The position numbers and the translations under genes were made by a program. Below are positions 39,803-49,330 of a stretch of 64,000 nucleotides of DNA, piece after piece (positions within the stretch are counted from its first letter, which is position 1; every line of letters starts with the position of its first letter). The stretch covers positions 1,242,282-1,306,281 of the forward strand of contig CP107246.1 in NCBI GenBank assembly GCA_030246985.1. Reading direction: 5' to 3'. Source of the stretch: Candidatus Nitricoxidivorans perseverans. GTDB taxonomy: Bacteria; Pseudomonadota; Gammaproteobacteria; Burkholderiales; Rhodocyclaceae. Below the pieces are notes generated by a model. The model ran no database searches. It was not told where the DNA came from and was given only the letters and a program-made list of their open reading frames with translations.

Positions 39803-40504
39803 TCAGCCGGCCGCCGCTTCCTGCTCGATCGCCTCCAGCCCGATGTGGCGCACGTCGCGCCCCCTGGCCATGTAGACGACGTACTCCGACAGGTTCTTGG
39901 CGTGGTCGCCGATGCGCTCGATGGACTTGGCGATGAACAGCAGGTCGAGCGCGCATGAAATGGTGCGCGGATCTTCCATCATGAAGGTGATCAGCTGGCG
40001 CATGATGGACTTGAACTCCGAATCCACCGCCTTGTCCTGACGCACCACCTGGGCCGCCGCCGCCAGGTCGATGCGGGCGAAGGCGTCGAGGGCCTGGCGC
40101 AGCATCGCCACCGCGATGTCGGCGACGTGGCGCAGCGGCACCCGCGGCACGAAGGGCGTTTCCCGCGAATGCAAGTTCTTGCCCATCTTGGCGATTTTCT
40201 TGGCCTCGTCGCCGATGCGCTCCAGGTCGGTGATGGTCTTGATCACCATCATGATCATGCGCAGGTCGGAGGCGGTCGGCTGGCGGCGGGCGATGATGTG
40301 CGTGCAGGCCTCGTCGAGCTCGACCTCGTGCCGATTGACCGTCTGGTCGTTGTCAATCACCTGGTCGGCCAGGAGCAGGTCGCCGCTGTCCAGGGCCTCC
40401 ATGGCCCGGACGATCTGCTGCTCGACCATGCCGCCCATCTGCAGGACCCGCGTTCGGATGTTCTCCAGATCGACGTCGAATTGCTTGGCAATGTGTTCTG
40501 GCAT
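39803..40504 (-). CDS. phoU: phosphate transport accessory protein PhoU
   Basis: 233 residues consisting of two homologous three-helix bundles with the ExxxD metal patterns (VDSEFKSIMRQLITFMMEDP in the second; HEVELDEACTHIIARRQPT in the first). It links the Pst transporter to PhoR signalling and limits phosphate uptake. No pst or pho kinase genes are in the window, so phoU is separated from its usual partners. It lies downstream of rpiA on the same strand. Confidence 0.95.
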   Translation of the reverse strand: MPEHIAKQFDVDLENIRTRVLQMGGMVEQQIVRAMEALDSGDLLLADQVIDNDQTVNRHEVELDEACTHIIARRQPTASDLRMIMMVIKTITDLERIGDEAKKIAKMGKNLHSRETPFVPRVPLRHVADIAVAMLRQALDAFARIDLAAAAQVVRQDKAVDSEFKSIMRQLITFMMEDPRTISCALDLLFIAKSIERIGDHAKNLSEYVVYMARGRDVRHIGLEAIEQEAAAG

Positions 40505-40571
40505 GGCCCATGTTCCCCTGGAAGATGCGACCGGCGAGTCTAGCCGCGCCGGATGACGGAATTGTTGCAGA

Positions 40572-41243
40572 TCAGCGAATGATTGTCTTCACGCCTTCCG
40601 GCGTGGCCAGCAGCAGAACGTCGGCGCCACGGCGGGCGAAAAGGCCATTGGTGACGACACCGGCGATGTGGTCGATTTCGGACTCCAGCGCCACCGGATC
40701 GGCGATGGCCAGGCCATGCACGTCGAGGATCACGTTGCCGTTATCGGTGACGAAGCCCTCGCGCAGGCGGGGTTCGCCGCCCAGCGCCGCGAGCCGGCGC
40801 GCCACGTGGGTGCGCGCCATGGGGATTACCTCCACCGGCAACGGGAATCGGCCCAGGGTCTCGACCCGTTTGCTCGCGTCGCAGATGCAGACGAAAGTCC
40901 GCGCCACGGCGGCGACGATCTTCTCGCGCGTCAACGCGCCACCGCCGCCCTTGATCATCGCGAGTTGTCCGTCGATCTCGTCGGCGCCATCCACGTAGAT
41001 GGACATTTCAGCGACGTCGTTGAGGTCCAGCACCCGGATGCCGTGCCCTTCGAGGCGCCTCGCCGTGGCCACGGAACTGGCGACGGCGCCGTCGATTCGG
41101 TCTTTCATCGGCGGCAGCGCGTCGATGAAGAAGTTGGCGGTCGAGCCGGTGCCGACGCCGAGGATGGCACCCGCCGGCAAATGGGCCGCCATGTAGTCCG
41201 CCGCCGCCTGGGCGACCGACCGCTTGAGTTCGTCCTGTGTCAT
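40572..41243 (-). CDS. rpiA: ribose-5-phosphate isomerase A
   Basis: 223 residues from ATG 41243 ([18 protein letters not shown]). Interconverts ribose-5-P and ribulose-5-P, giving the direct precursor of the phosphoribulokinase substrate, so it serves the Calvin cycle encoded at 23.8-33.8 kb although outside that operon. Motifs [22 protein letters not shown] (catalytic acid), [14 protein letters not shown] with the catalytic glutamate, and [10 protein letters not shown] are intact. It follows aceF by 37 bp. Confidence 0.97.
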   Translation of the reverse strand: MTQDELKRSVAQAAADYMAAHLPAGAILGVGTGSTANFFIDALPPMKDRIDGAVASSVATARRLEGHGIRVLDLNDVAEMSIYVDGADEIDGQLAMIKGGGGALTREKIVAAVARTFVCICDASKRVETLGRFPLPVEVIPMARTHVARRLAALGGEPRLREGFVTDNGNVILDVHGLAIADPVALESEIDHIAGVVTNGLFARRGADVLLLATPEGVKTIIR

Positions 41244-41280
41244 GGTGGCGCCAGTATAGTGGCTATCCCTCGTGATTCGC

Positions 41281-42474
41281 TCACAGCAGCACCCGGCGGA
41301 AATCGGCCAGCAGCCGGCAGAGGAAGCCGGTGAAGCGCGCCGCGGCCGCGCCATCGATGACGCGGTGGTCGTAGGACAGCGAGAGCGGCAGCATCAGGCG
41401 CGGCGCGAATTCCTGGCCGTTCCACTTCGGTTTCGTCTCGGCTTTCGAGACGCCGAGGATGGCGACTTCCGGCGCGTTGACGATGGGCGTGAACGCCGTG
41501 CCGCCGATGCCGCCGAGGCTGGAGATGGTGAAGCAGCCGCCCTGCATCTCGGCGGGCGCGAGCCGGCCCTCACGCGCCTTGCCGGCCAGCTCCGCCGTCT
41601 CCCGCGCGATGTCAAGCAGGCCCTTGCGGTCGGCGTCGCGGATCACGGGCACCACCAGGCCGTCCGGCGTGTCGGCGGCGAAGCCGATGTGGGTATACCG
41701 CTTGAACACGATATTCTCGCCGTCGAGCGATGCATTGAATTCGGGATGCGCCTTCAGCGCCGCGACCGCCGCCCGGACGAGGAAGGCGAGCAGGGTCAGT
41801 TTCACGCCCGACGTTTCGTTCTCCCGATTGATCTCGACGCGGAAGGCTTCCAGATCGGTGACGTCCGCCTCGTCGAACTGCGTGACATGGGGAATCGTCG
41901 CCCAGTTGCGGGCGAGGTGGGCGCCGGAAATCCTCTGGATGCGGGACAGGGGCCTCGTCTCGATCGGGCCGAATTTCGAGAAGTCGATTGGCGACGGGGA
42001 TGGGATGCCCGGCGCGTCTCCGCCGCGCATCGCGTCCTTCACGAAGGCCTGAACGTCGGATGCCAGGATGCGGCCATGGGGGCCGCTGCCGCCGACCCCG
42101 GTGACATCGACGCCCAGCTCTCGCGCAAAGCGCCGCACCGAGGGGCTGGCGTGCGGCTTGTGCCCGCCGGACATTTCGGCGACAACGGCGGCCGGCGCGG
42201 GCGCGGCGGTTTGCGGCGCTTCCGGGAGGGAGGGCGCGGCGACCATCGTCAGGATCACGCTGTCCCTGGAAACCTTGTCGCCGAGCTTTACCCGGATTTC
42301 CTCCACCGTGCCGGCGGCGGGCGCGGGCACATCCATGACGGCCTTGTCGGATTCCAGCGTGACGAGGGCGTCCTCGGCCTTGACGGCGTCGCCCGGCTTC
42401 ACCCGGATATCGATGATCGGCACATCCTTTGAATCGCCGATGTCGGGCACCTTCACTTCCAGCGGTTCAGCCAT
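41281..42474 (-). CDS. aceF: pyruvate dehydrogenase E2 (dihydrolipoyllysine acetyltransferase)
   Basis: 397 residues from ATG 42474, 2 bp after aceE. One N-terminal lipoyl domain (1-75, lipoylated K44 in [11 protein letters not shown]), an Ala/Pro linker, a peripheral-subunit-binding domain (about 108-142, [15 protein letters not shown]), a second linker and the catalytic domain ending with [17 protein letters not shown], which holds the active-site histidine. E. coli AceF has three lipoyl domains; a single one makes this a short variant. No lpd (E3) gene follows; rpiA does. Confidence 0.96.
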   Translation of the reverse strand: MAEPLEVKVPDIGDSKDVPIIDIRVKPGDAVKAEDALVTLESDKAVMDVPAPAAGTVEEIRVKLGDKVSRDSVILTMVAAPSLPEAPQTAAPAPAAVVAEMSGGHKPHASPSVRRFARELGVDVTGVGGSGPHGRILASDVQAFVKDAMRGGDAPGIPSPSPIDFSKFGPIETRPLSRIQRISGAHLARNWATIPHVTQFDEADVTDLEAFRVEINRENETSGVKLTLLAFLVRAAVAALKAHPEFNASLDGENIVFKRYTHIGFAADTPDGLVVPVIRDADRKGLLDIARETAELAGKAREGRLAPAEMQGGCFTISSLGGIGGTAFTPIVNAPEVAILGVSKAETKPKWNGQEFAPRLMLPLSLSYDHRVIDGAAAARFTGFLCRLLADFRRVLL

Positions 42475-42476
42475 GG

Positions 42477-45140
42477 TCACACCTTCGCCGGGTTGGGTTT
42501 GTCCGGATCGAGACCGTATTTTTCGATGGCCTCCTCCACTTTCGCCGTCTCGATCTGGCCTTCGTCGGCCAGCGCCCCCAGTGCGGCCAGCGCGATCCAG
42601 CGCCGATCGACCTCGAAGAAGTGGCGCAGCCTCTCGCGGGTGTCCGAACGCCCGAAGCCGTCGGTGCCGAGCACCGCGTAGCGGCGCGGCACGAAAGGCC
42701 GGACCTGTTCGGCGAAGGCCCGCACGTAGTCGGTGGCGGCGATCACCGGGCCGCGCGTGTCTTTGATCAGCGCCGTGACGTGCGGCACCCGCGCCGGCTC
42801 GCGGGGGTGCCGCAGGTTCCAGCGCGCGCAGTCCCGGCCGTCGCGCGCCAGTTCCGTGAAGCTCGGACACGACCAGAGGTCGGCGTCGATGCCCCAGTCG
42901 TCGCGCAACAGATCCCCGGCTGCGGCGGCCTCGCGGAAGATCGCGCCCGATCCGAGCAATTGGACGCGCGGCGCGTTCGAGGCCGGCCCCTTGCGGAAGA
43001 GATACATGCCCCGGAGAATGTCGTCGCGTGCGCCATCGGGCATCGCCGGATGCTCCCAGTTCTCGTTCATCGCCGTCAGGTAATAGAACACGTCCTGCTG
43101 CTCCGCGACCATGCGGCGCAGGCCGTCCTGCACGATGACGGCGACTTCGAAGGCGAATGTCGGATCCCAGGAGACGCAGTTCGGGATGAGCGCCGAGAGC
43201 AAGTGCGAATGGCCGTCCTCGTGCTGCAAGCCCTCGCCGTTCAGCGTCGTGCGGCCGGCCGTGCCGCCGATCAGGAAGCCGCGGGCGCGCGCGTCGCCGG
43301 CCGCCCAGCAGAGGTCCATCGTGCGCTGGAAGCCGAACATCGAGTAGAAGACGTAGAAGGGCACCATCTGCACGCCGTGGGTCGAGTAGCTCGTCGCCGC
43401 GGCGATCCAGTCGGCCATGGCGCCGGCCTCGTTGATGCCTTCTTGGAGGATCTGCCCGTCCTTCGATTCCTTGTAGAACATCAGCTCGCCAGCGTCCTGC
43501 GGCACGTATTTCTGGCCTTCCTGGTTCCAGATGCCGATCTGTCGGAACAGGCCCTCCATGCCGAAAGTGCGCGACTCGTCGGCGACGATGGGCACGATGC
43601 GCCGGCCCAGCGCCTTGTCCTTGAGCAGCACGTTGAGGATGCGCACGAAGGCCATGGTCGTCGAAAACGCGCGCCCCTCGCCGCCGGCCTTGAGCAACGC
43701 GTCGAAATCGGAAAGCGGCGGCACCGGCAGCGGCTCGACGATGCGGCGGCGCGCCGGCAGGTCGCCGCCCAGCGCCTCGCGCCGCTCGCGCAGGTAGGCG
43801 AGTTCCGCCGAATCCTCCGCGAACTTCAGGTAGGGCAGAGACTCCAGTTCCTCGTCGGCGACGGGCAGCTTGAATCGGTCGCGGAAGGCCCGGATCGACG
43901 TGGTGCCCATCTTCTTCTGCTGGTGGGTGATGTTCTGCGCCTCGCCCGATTCGCCCATGCCGTAGCCCTTGACCGTCTTGGTCAGGATCACCGTCGGCTG
44001 GCCGGCATGCGCCGTCGCGGCCGCGTAGGCGGCGTAGACCTTGTGCGGGTCGTGGCCGCCGCGGTTCAGGCGCCAGAGGTCGTCGTCGGTCCAGTTTGCG
44101 ACCATCGCGCCGAGTTCCGGCGTATTGAAGAAATGCTCGCGTACATAGGCGCCGTCCTTCGACTTGAAGGTCTGGTAGTCGCCGTCGACGCACTCCATCA
44201 TGCGGCGGCGCAGGTGGCCCTGCCTGTCCTGCGCCAGCAGCGGATCCCAGTAGCCGCCCCAGATGACCTTGATCACGTTCCAGCCGGCGCCGCGGAAGTC
44301 GGATTCGAGCTCCTGGATGATCTTGCCGTTGCCGCGCACCGGACCGTCGAGCCGCTGAAGGTTGCAGTTAATGACGAAAACCAGGTTGTCGAGCTTCTCG
44401 CGCCCGGCCATGCCGATGGCGCCCATGGACTCGGGCTCGTCCATCTCGCCGTCGCCCATGAAGGCCCAGACCCTGCGCCCCCCCGTGTCGGCCAGTTCCC
44501 GGTCGTGCAGGTACTTCATGAAGCGCGCCTGATAGATGGCCTGGATCGGCCCCAGGCCCATCGACACCGTCGGGAATTGCCAAAAGTCCGGCATCAGCCA
44601 CGGATGCGGATAGGAGGGCAGCCCCTTGCCGCACACTTCCTGGCGGAAACAGTTCATCTGCGCCTCGGTCAGGCGGCCGAGCAGGAAGGCGCGGGCATAG
44701 ACGCCGGGCGATGAGTGGCCCTGGAGGTACACCAGGTCGCCGCCATGCTTTTCGGAAGGCGCATGCCAGAAATGGTTGAAGCCGACGTCGAACAGCGTCG
44801 CGGCGGAGGCGAAGCTGGCGATGTGGCCGCCGAGGTTCGAGTCGCCCCGGTTGGCGCGCAGCACCATGGCCATGGCGTTCCAGCGCACGTAGGCGCGGAT
44901 GCGATTCTCGATGGCGTAATCGCCGGGCGCGCGCGGCTGGCGATCGGCGGGGATGGTGTTGACGTAGTCCGTGTTGGCCGAATAGGGAAGATTGATGCCC
45001 GTCCGGCGGCCCAGGTCGATCAGGCGCTCGATCAGGAAGTGCGCGCGCGCCGGGCCTTCCCGTTCGATGACGGCTTCCAGCGCTTCGAGCCATTCCCCGG
45101 TTTCCTGGGGATCGTCATCCGGCGGCATAGACTCGGACAT
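42477..45140 (-). CDS. aceE: pyruvate dehydrogenase E1, homodimeric type
   Basis: 887 residues (E. coli AceE 887). Thiamine-diphosphate-dependent decarboxylation of pyruvate and reductive acetylation of the E2 lipoyl group. N-terminal LIERLIDLGRRTGINLPYSA, GGHIASFASAATLFDVGFNHF, and the ThDP motif GDGEMDEPES followed by FVINCNLQRLDGPVRGNGK are conserved; histidines for catalysis fall in GHSSPG and later EDGHSHL segments. A typical aceEF operon without E3. Confidence 0.98.
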   Translation of the reverse strand: MSESMPPDDDPQETGEWLEALEAVIEREGPARAHFLIERLIDLGRRTGINLPYSANTDYVNTIPADRQPRAPGDYAIENRIRAYVRWNAMAMVLRANRGDSNLGGHIASFASAATLFDVGFNHFWHAPSEKHGGDLVYLQGHSSPGVYARAFLLGRLTEAQMNCFRQEVCGKGLPSYPHPWLMPDFWQFPTVSMGLGPIQAIYQARFMKYLHDRELADTGGRRVWAFMGDGEMDEPESMGAIGMAGREKLDNLVFVINCNLQRLDGPVRGNGKIIQELESDFRGAGWNVIKVIWGGYWDPLLAQDRQGHLRRRMMECVDGDYQTFKSKDGAYVREHFFNTPELGAMVANWTDDDLWRLNRGGHDPHKVYAAYAAATAHAGQPTVILTKTVKGYGMGESGEAQNITHQQKKMGTTSIRAFRDRFKLPVADEELESLPYLKFAEDSAELAYLRERREALGGDLPARRRIVEPLPVPPLSDFDALLKAGGEGRAFSTTMAFVRILNVLLKDKALGRRIVPIVADESRTFGMEGLFRQIGIWNQEGQKYVPQDAGELMFYKESKDGQILQEGINEAGAMADWIAAATSYSTHGVQMVPFYVFYSMFGFQRTMDLCWAAGDARARGFLIGGTAGRTTLNGEGLQHEDGHSHLLSALIPNCVSWDPTFAFEVAVIVQDGLRRMVAEQQDVFYYLTAMNENWEHPAMPDGARDDILRGMYLFRKGPASNAPRVQLLGSGAIFREAAAAGDLLRDDWGIDADLWSCPSFTELARDGRDCARWNLRHPREPARVPHVTALIKDTRGPVIAATDYVRAFAEQVRPFVPRRYAVLGTDGFGRSDTRERLRHFFEVDRRWIALAALGALADEGQIETAKVEEAIEKYGLDPDKPNPAKV

Positions 45141-45211
45141 GGCAAGTTCCTCGGCACAGCCGCCATGAGAGGAGCGGCCAACATATCAGGGCGCCCGATT
45201 ATGCCCCCGGT

Positions 45212-45757
45212 TTACATGCCGCTCAGATCATCGATGGCATCGACCACCATGCCGGTGCCGATGGCGATCAGCAGAATGTCGGTGGCCACGCGTACATATC
45301 TGTGGCCGGTGGGCGGGGGCCCCAGACGCACAACAACGCTGGACGGCAAATCGTAGAAAATCACGTCGCGCGGCAGCGGCTGTCCCTTGTGCCATTTTTT
45401 AGCTTGGCCTGGCGGCAGGCAGCCGTTGCGCTTCTTGGCCAGTCCCGGCGGACAGTGCCCGGAGCGGAAACGTTCGTCGTAATACTCGCGCATGGCGGCG
45501 CGATGATGGTCGTTGAAGTACGCGCCGACCCGCGTGTCGTCACGATCGTCATGCCGGGAGTCTCCTCGGCGGTCATCACGACGATCGTCCTTGCGTCCGC
45601 CACCGGCGCGCGAATCCCCCTTGCGCGTTTCCTGGGCGTTGTTTCCAGGCTTTCCGCCGCCCGCCCATCCAGGCTTGTCGGCAAAGGCGGGGCCGCCGGT
45701 AAGGATGGCGGCTACGAACAAGGTCAGGAGATATTTTCCTTGCGGACAGGTTCGCAT
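45212..45757 (-). CDS. RcnB-like periplasmic protein
   Basis: 181 residues from ATG 45757, which has GGAGG 8 nt upstream. The signal peptide is MRTCPQGKYLLTLFVAAILT with cleavage near GPAFA-DKP. A low-complexity charged region follows (Asp/Arg-rich RKDDRRDDRRGDSRHDDRDD), then HCPPGLAKKRNGCLPPGQAKKW and a C-terminal RcnB-type segment (YDLPSSVVVRLGPPPTGHRY). RcnB is implicated in Ni/Co homeostasis in E. coli, but many homologues have no known role. Upstream of aceE on the same strand with a 71-bp gap. Confidence 0.75.
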   Translation of the reverse strand: MRTCPQGKYLLTLFVAAILTGGPAFADKPGWAGGGKPGNNAQETRKGDSRAGGGRKDDRRDDRRGDSRHDDRDDTRVGAYFNDHHRAAMREYYDERFRSGHCPPGLAKKRNGCLPPGQAKKWHKGQPLPRDVIFYDLPSSVVVRLGPPPTGHRYVRVATDILLIAIGTGMVVDAIDDLSGM

Positions 45758-45931
45758 GATTCGCCTCCGGAGTGACTTTGACGCCATACTATACCCTGAC
45801 GGTTCGCGTCTGGCGCAAGGGCTCGCTTCCGCATCGCCATGCGTCCGGGATTGGAAATCCGACCGGGCTCCCGTGTGGACGCCCACCCGCCGAATCCGGA
45901 TAATTGCGCCTTTTCTGACAAGGACTTCCGC
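45758..45931. promoter_or_regulatory. divergent promoter region, RcnB-like gene / folD
   Basis: 174 bp between divergent genes. It includes ATACTATACCCTGAC (about 45785-45799), with TATAGT on the minus strand suiting the RcnB-like gene, and GGATAATTG (about 45898-45906) upstream of folD. No operator or riboswitch fold is apparent. Confidence 0.4.
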
Positions 45932-46786
45932 ATGACCGCACGCATTCTCGACGGCAACGCCCTTTCGGCGAAGGTGAGGGAACATCTCGCCGAACATGCC
46001 GCCGCCCTCAAGGCCACGCATGGCGTCACGCCCTGCCTCGCCGTGATCCTCGCCGGCGAGGACCCCGCTTCCGCCGTCTATGTGCGCAACAAGGTGGCCG
46101 CCTGCGAGAAGGCCGGCTTCCGCTCGATCAAGGAGGTCTATCCGGCTAACGTCGAGCCGGTGGAAGTGCTTGCCAGGATCGCCGAGTTGAACGCCGATCC
46201 GGACGTGCATGGCATCCTCGTCCAGCTGCCGCTGCCGAGGCAGTTCGACGCCGAGGCGGTGCTGGAGGCCATCTTGCCGGAGAAGGACGTCGACGGCTTC
46301 CACGCTGAGAACGTCGGCGCGCTGATGCAGGGCACCCCGCGCTTCCTGCCCTGCACGCCCTACGGCGTCATGAAGATGCTGGAGAGCGAGAACGTGCCGC
46401 TCAAGGGCGCCGAGGCGGTGATCGTCGGTCGCAGCAACATCGTCGGCAAGCCGATGGCGATGCTTTTGCTGGCGCAGAGCTGCACCGTCACCGTCTGCCA
46501 TTCCCAGTCGAAGGACCTGGCCTTCCACACGCGCCGCGCCGACATCCTCGTCGCCGCCGTCGGCCGCGCGAAGATGATCACCGGCGACATGATCAAGCCG
46601 GGCGCAACGGTCATCGACGTCGGCATCAACCGCACGCCGGAAGGTAAGCTCTGCGGCGACGTCGATTTCGAATCCGCAAAGGAGGTAGCCGGCCTCATCA
46701 CGCCCGTGCCCGGCGGCGTCGGCCCGATGACCATCACCATGCTGCTCGCCAACACCCTGGAATCCGCGGAGAGGACGCTGAAATGA
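45932..46786 (+). CDS. folD: methylene-THF dehydrogenase / methenyl-THF cyclohydrolase
   Basis: 284 residues from ATG 45932 ([19 protein letters not shown]). Interconverts 5,10-methylene-, methenyl- and 10-formyl-THF, supplying formyl groups for PurH and fMet. Catalytic [17 protein letters not shown] with the YxxxK pair, [20 protein letters not shown], and the NADP-site [14 protein letters not shown] are intact. Overlaps purE (ATGA), a sensible purine-metabolism pairing. Confidence 0.97.
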   Translation: MTARILDGNALSAKVREHLAEHAAALKATHGVTPCLAVILAGEDPASAVYVRNKVAACEKAGFRSIKEVYPANVEPVEVLARIAELNADPDVHGILVQLPLPRQFDAEAVLEAILPEKDVDGFHAENVGALMQGTPRFLPCTPYGVMKMLESENVPLKGAEAVIVGRSNIVGKPMAMLLLAQSCTVTVCHSQSKDLAFHTRRADILVAAVGRAKMITGDMIKPGATVIDVGINRTPEGKLCGDVDFESAKEVAGLITPVPGGVGPMTITMLLANTLESAERTLK

Positions 46787-47274
46787 ACACTCCCCTGATC
46801 GGCATCGTCATGGGCTCGGACTCGGACTGGCCGGTCATGAAGGCCTGCACCGAGACGCTGAAGCAGTTCGGCGTCGCCTTCGAGGCGAAGGTGCTGTCCG
46901 CGCACCGCACGCCGGATGCAGCGCTCGACTATGCGGCGACGGCGCAAAGCCGCGGCATGAAGGTGCTGATCGGCGCGGCCGGCGGCGCTGCGCACCTCGC
47001 CGGCGTGCTGGCCGCCAAGACCGAACTGCCGGTGCTGGCCGTGCCCATGCCCTCGAAGCACCTGGGCGGCTTCGATTCCCTGCTCGCGATGGTGCAGATG
47101 CCCGGCGGCATCCCGGTGGCCACTTTCGCGATCGGCGAAGCCGGCGCCACCAACGCTGCGCTGTTCGCCGTCGCGATGCTGGCGCTTTCCGACGCCGCGC
47201 TGGCGGAGAAGCTGTCCGACTTCCGCCGGCGGCAGACCGAGAAGGTTCTGTCCAAGACCCTGCCGGATGTCTGA
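46783..47274 (+). CDS. purE: N5-carboxyaminoimidazole ribonucleotide mutase
   Basis: 163 residues. Class I PurE converts N5-CAIR to [20 protein letters not shown] at the N-terminus, the catalytic [27 protein letters not shown], and [20 protein letters not shown] are typical. Class I enzymes need a PurK partner; no purK is within the window, where tsaC follows instead with an 8-bp overlap. Confidence 0.97.
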   Translation: MNTPLIGIVMGSDSDWPVMKACTETLKQFGVAFEAKVLSAHRTPDAALDYAATAQSRGMKVLIGAAGGAAHLAGVLAAKTELPVLAVPMPSKHLGGFDSLLAMVQMPGGIPVATFAIGEAGATNAALFAVAMLALSDAALAEKLSDFRRRQTEKVLSKTLPDV

Positions 47275-47893
47275 CATCGAACGGGCGGTCGCCCTGCTCC
47301 GCCAGGGCGAATTGGTCGCGTTCCCGACCGAGACGGTTTACGGCTTGGGCGCCGACGCTTCGAACTCCGCCGCCGTTGCGAAGATATTCGCCGCCAAGGG
47401 CCGGCCGCAGGATCGTCCGCTGGCCGTCCTCCTGCAGGACAGCGGTCAGGCCGCCCATTGGGCGCGCGACATTCCGGAGGCGTTCTGGAAGCTCGCGCGG
47501 ACGTACTGGCCGGGGCCACTGACGATCGTCCTCAAGCGCGCGCCGGGCGTGAGCGACGCCCTCACCGCCGGCCTGGATACGATCGGCCTGCGCGTCCCGA
47601 ACCATCCGCTCGCACTGGCCCTCCTGAACACGTTCGGCGGCGCCATCGCCGCCACTTCCGCAAACCGCTCCGGGGATGCCAGCCCAACCACGGCGCAAGC
47701 CGTCCACGAGGCGCTGGGCGCCACCGTCCGGTTGATCCTCGACGGAGGCCTCTGCGCCATCGGCATCGAATCCACGGTCCTCGACTTATCCGGCACCAGG
47801 CCACGCATCCTGCGGGCCGGCGCGATCGGCGCGGCGAACCTCGCCGATGTATTCGGTGAAATGCCTTGCACGGATGGCGCCACGACGCTATGA
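47267..47893 (+). CDS. tsaC: L-threonylcarbamoyladenylate synthase
   Basis: 208 residues, YrdC/Sua5 family. Makes threonylcarbamoyl-AMP from threonine, bicarbonate and ATP for t6A at position 37 of ANN-decoding tRNAs. LVAFPTETVYGLGADA, KIFAAKGRPQDRPLAVLL, YWPGPLTIVLKR, TIGLRVPNHPLAL and the SANRSGDASPT loop are conserved. No C-terminal Sua5 extension, so it is the short TsaC type. It overlaps purE by 8 bp. Confidence 0.95.
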   Translation: MSDIERAVALLRQGELVAFPTETVYGLGADASNSAAVAKIFAAKGRPQDRPLAVLLQDSGQAAHWARDIPEAFWKLARTYWPGPLTIVLKRAPGVSDALTAGLDTIGLRVPNHPLALALLNTFGGAIAATSANRSGDASPTTAQAVHEALGATVRLILDGGLCAIGIESTVLDLSGTRPRILRAGAIGAANLADVFGEMPCTDGATTL

Positions 47894-47941
47894 CAACCGT
47901 GAGGTAACATTGGCGCTCCCAATCCTGCCGGAGCTTGTGCC

Positions 47942-49330
47942 ATGCCCACCGTCGCACCGGAAATTTTCAAGGCTTATGACATACGCGGCATCGTCGGCCG
48001 CAACCTGACGCCGGAAACCGCCCGCCTCGTCGGCCGGGCGCTCGGCACGGAGGCCAACGAGCGCGGCCTGGTGAGCATTGTCGTCGGCCGCGACGGCCGG
48101 CTGTCCGGTCCGGCGCTTGCCGCCGCGCTGGGTGAAGGCATCGCCTCGACGGGCATCGACGTCATCGACATCGGCTGCGTACCGACGCCCGTCACCTATT
48201 TCGCGGCCCAGCATCTCGGCGGTGGCAGCTGCGTCTCGGTGACGGGCAGCCACAATCCGCCCGACTATAACGGTTTCAAGATGGTGCTCGGCGGCGAGAC
48301 GCTCTACGGATCGCTGATCCAGGCGCTGCGCAAGACGATCGAGGCGCGCCGCTTCGTCGACGGGCATGGCGTGACACGCGAGGCCGACGTGCGTGAGGCG
48401 TATCTCTCGGCCATCACCGGCGATGTCAGGCTCTCGCGGCCGATGAAGATCGTGGTCGATTGCGGCAACGGAGTAGCCGGCGCTTTCGCGCCGGAACTCT
48501 TCCGCCGCATGGGCTGCGACGTCGTCGAATTGTTCTGCGCGGTCGACGGCAACTTCCCCAACCACCATCCCGACCCCTCAAAGCCCGAGAACCTCCGTGA
48601 CGTGATCCGCGCGCTGAGGGAAACGGACGCCGAACTGGGCTTGGCCTTCGACGGCGACGGCGACCGGCTCGGCGTCGTCACCAAGGACGGCGAGATCATC
48701 TACCCGGACCGGCAGCTGATGCTGTTCGCCGCCGACGTGCTGATGCGCAATCCCGGCGCGCAGATCATCTTCGACGTCAAGTGCTCGCGCTGGGTGGCCG
48801 AATCGGTGAAACTCCAGGGCGGCCGGCCGCTGATGTGGAACACCGGACACGCCTTCATCAAGGGCAAGCTCAGGGAAACCGGCGCGCCCCTGGCCGGCGA
48901 GATGAGCGGGCATATGTTCTTCAAGGAGCGCTGGTACGGCTTCGACGACGGCCTGTACGCGGGCGCGCGCCTGCTCGAGATCGTGTCGCGCTGGAAGGAC
49001 GCCAACTGGCCGCTGAAGAACCTGCCCAACGCGATCTGCACGCCGGAACTCAACCTGAAGATGAAGGAAGGCGAGCCGCACGCTCTCATCGAGAAATTGC
49101 AGAAACAGGGGAAATTTCCGGGTGCCGCGCAGCTCGTCACCATCGACGGCGTGCGCGCAGAATACCCGGACGGTTTTGGGCTGGCGCGCGCATCGAACAC
49201 CACGCCGGTCGTCGTGTTGCGCTTCGAGGCCGACACGCAGGCCGCGCTGGCCCGCATCCAGGCCGAATTCAAGGCCGCGTTGGAGTCCGTCTGGCCGGGC
49301 CTGCAAGTGAAATTCGACAGTGGCCACTGA
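47942..49330 (+). CDS. algC: phosphomannomutase/phosphoglucomutase
   Basis: 462 residues, alpha-D-phosphohexomutase family of the AlgC type. N-terminal PEIFKAYDIRGIVG, catalytic phosphoserine in SVTGSHNPPDYNGFK, metal loop FDGDGDRLGVV, sugar loop GEMSGHMFFKERW and the C-terminal RASNTTPVVVLRFEAD phosphate-binding motif. Supplies hexose-1-phosphates for LPS and exopolysaccharide. The EAL-HDOD gene starts inside its last codons. Confidence 0.93.
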   Translation: MPTVAPEIFKAYDIRGIVGRNLTPETARLVGRALGTEANERGLVSIVVGRDGRLSGPALAAALGEGIASTGIDVIDIGCVPTPVTYFAAQHLGGGSCVSVTGSHNPPDYNGFKMVLGGETLYGSLIQALRKTIEARRFVDGHGVTREADVREAYLSAITGDVRLSRPMKIVVDCGNGVAGAFAPELFRRMGCDVVELFCAVDGNFPNHHPDPSKPENLRDVIRALRETDAELGLAFDGDGDRLGVVTKDGEIIYPDRQLMLFAADVLMRNPGAQIIFDVKCSRWVAESVKLQGGRPLMWNTGHAFIKGKLRETGAPLAGEMSGHMFFKERWYGFDDGLYAGARLLEIVSRWKDANWPLKNLPNAICTPELNLKMKEGEPHALIEKLQKQGKFPGAAQLVTIDGVRAEYPDGFGLARASNTTPVVVLRFEADTQAALARIQAEFKAALESVWPGLQVKFDSGH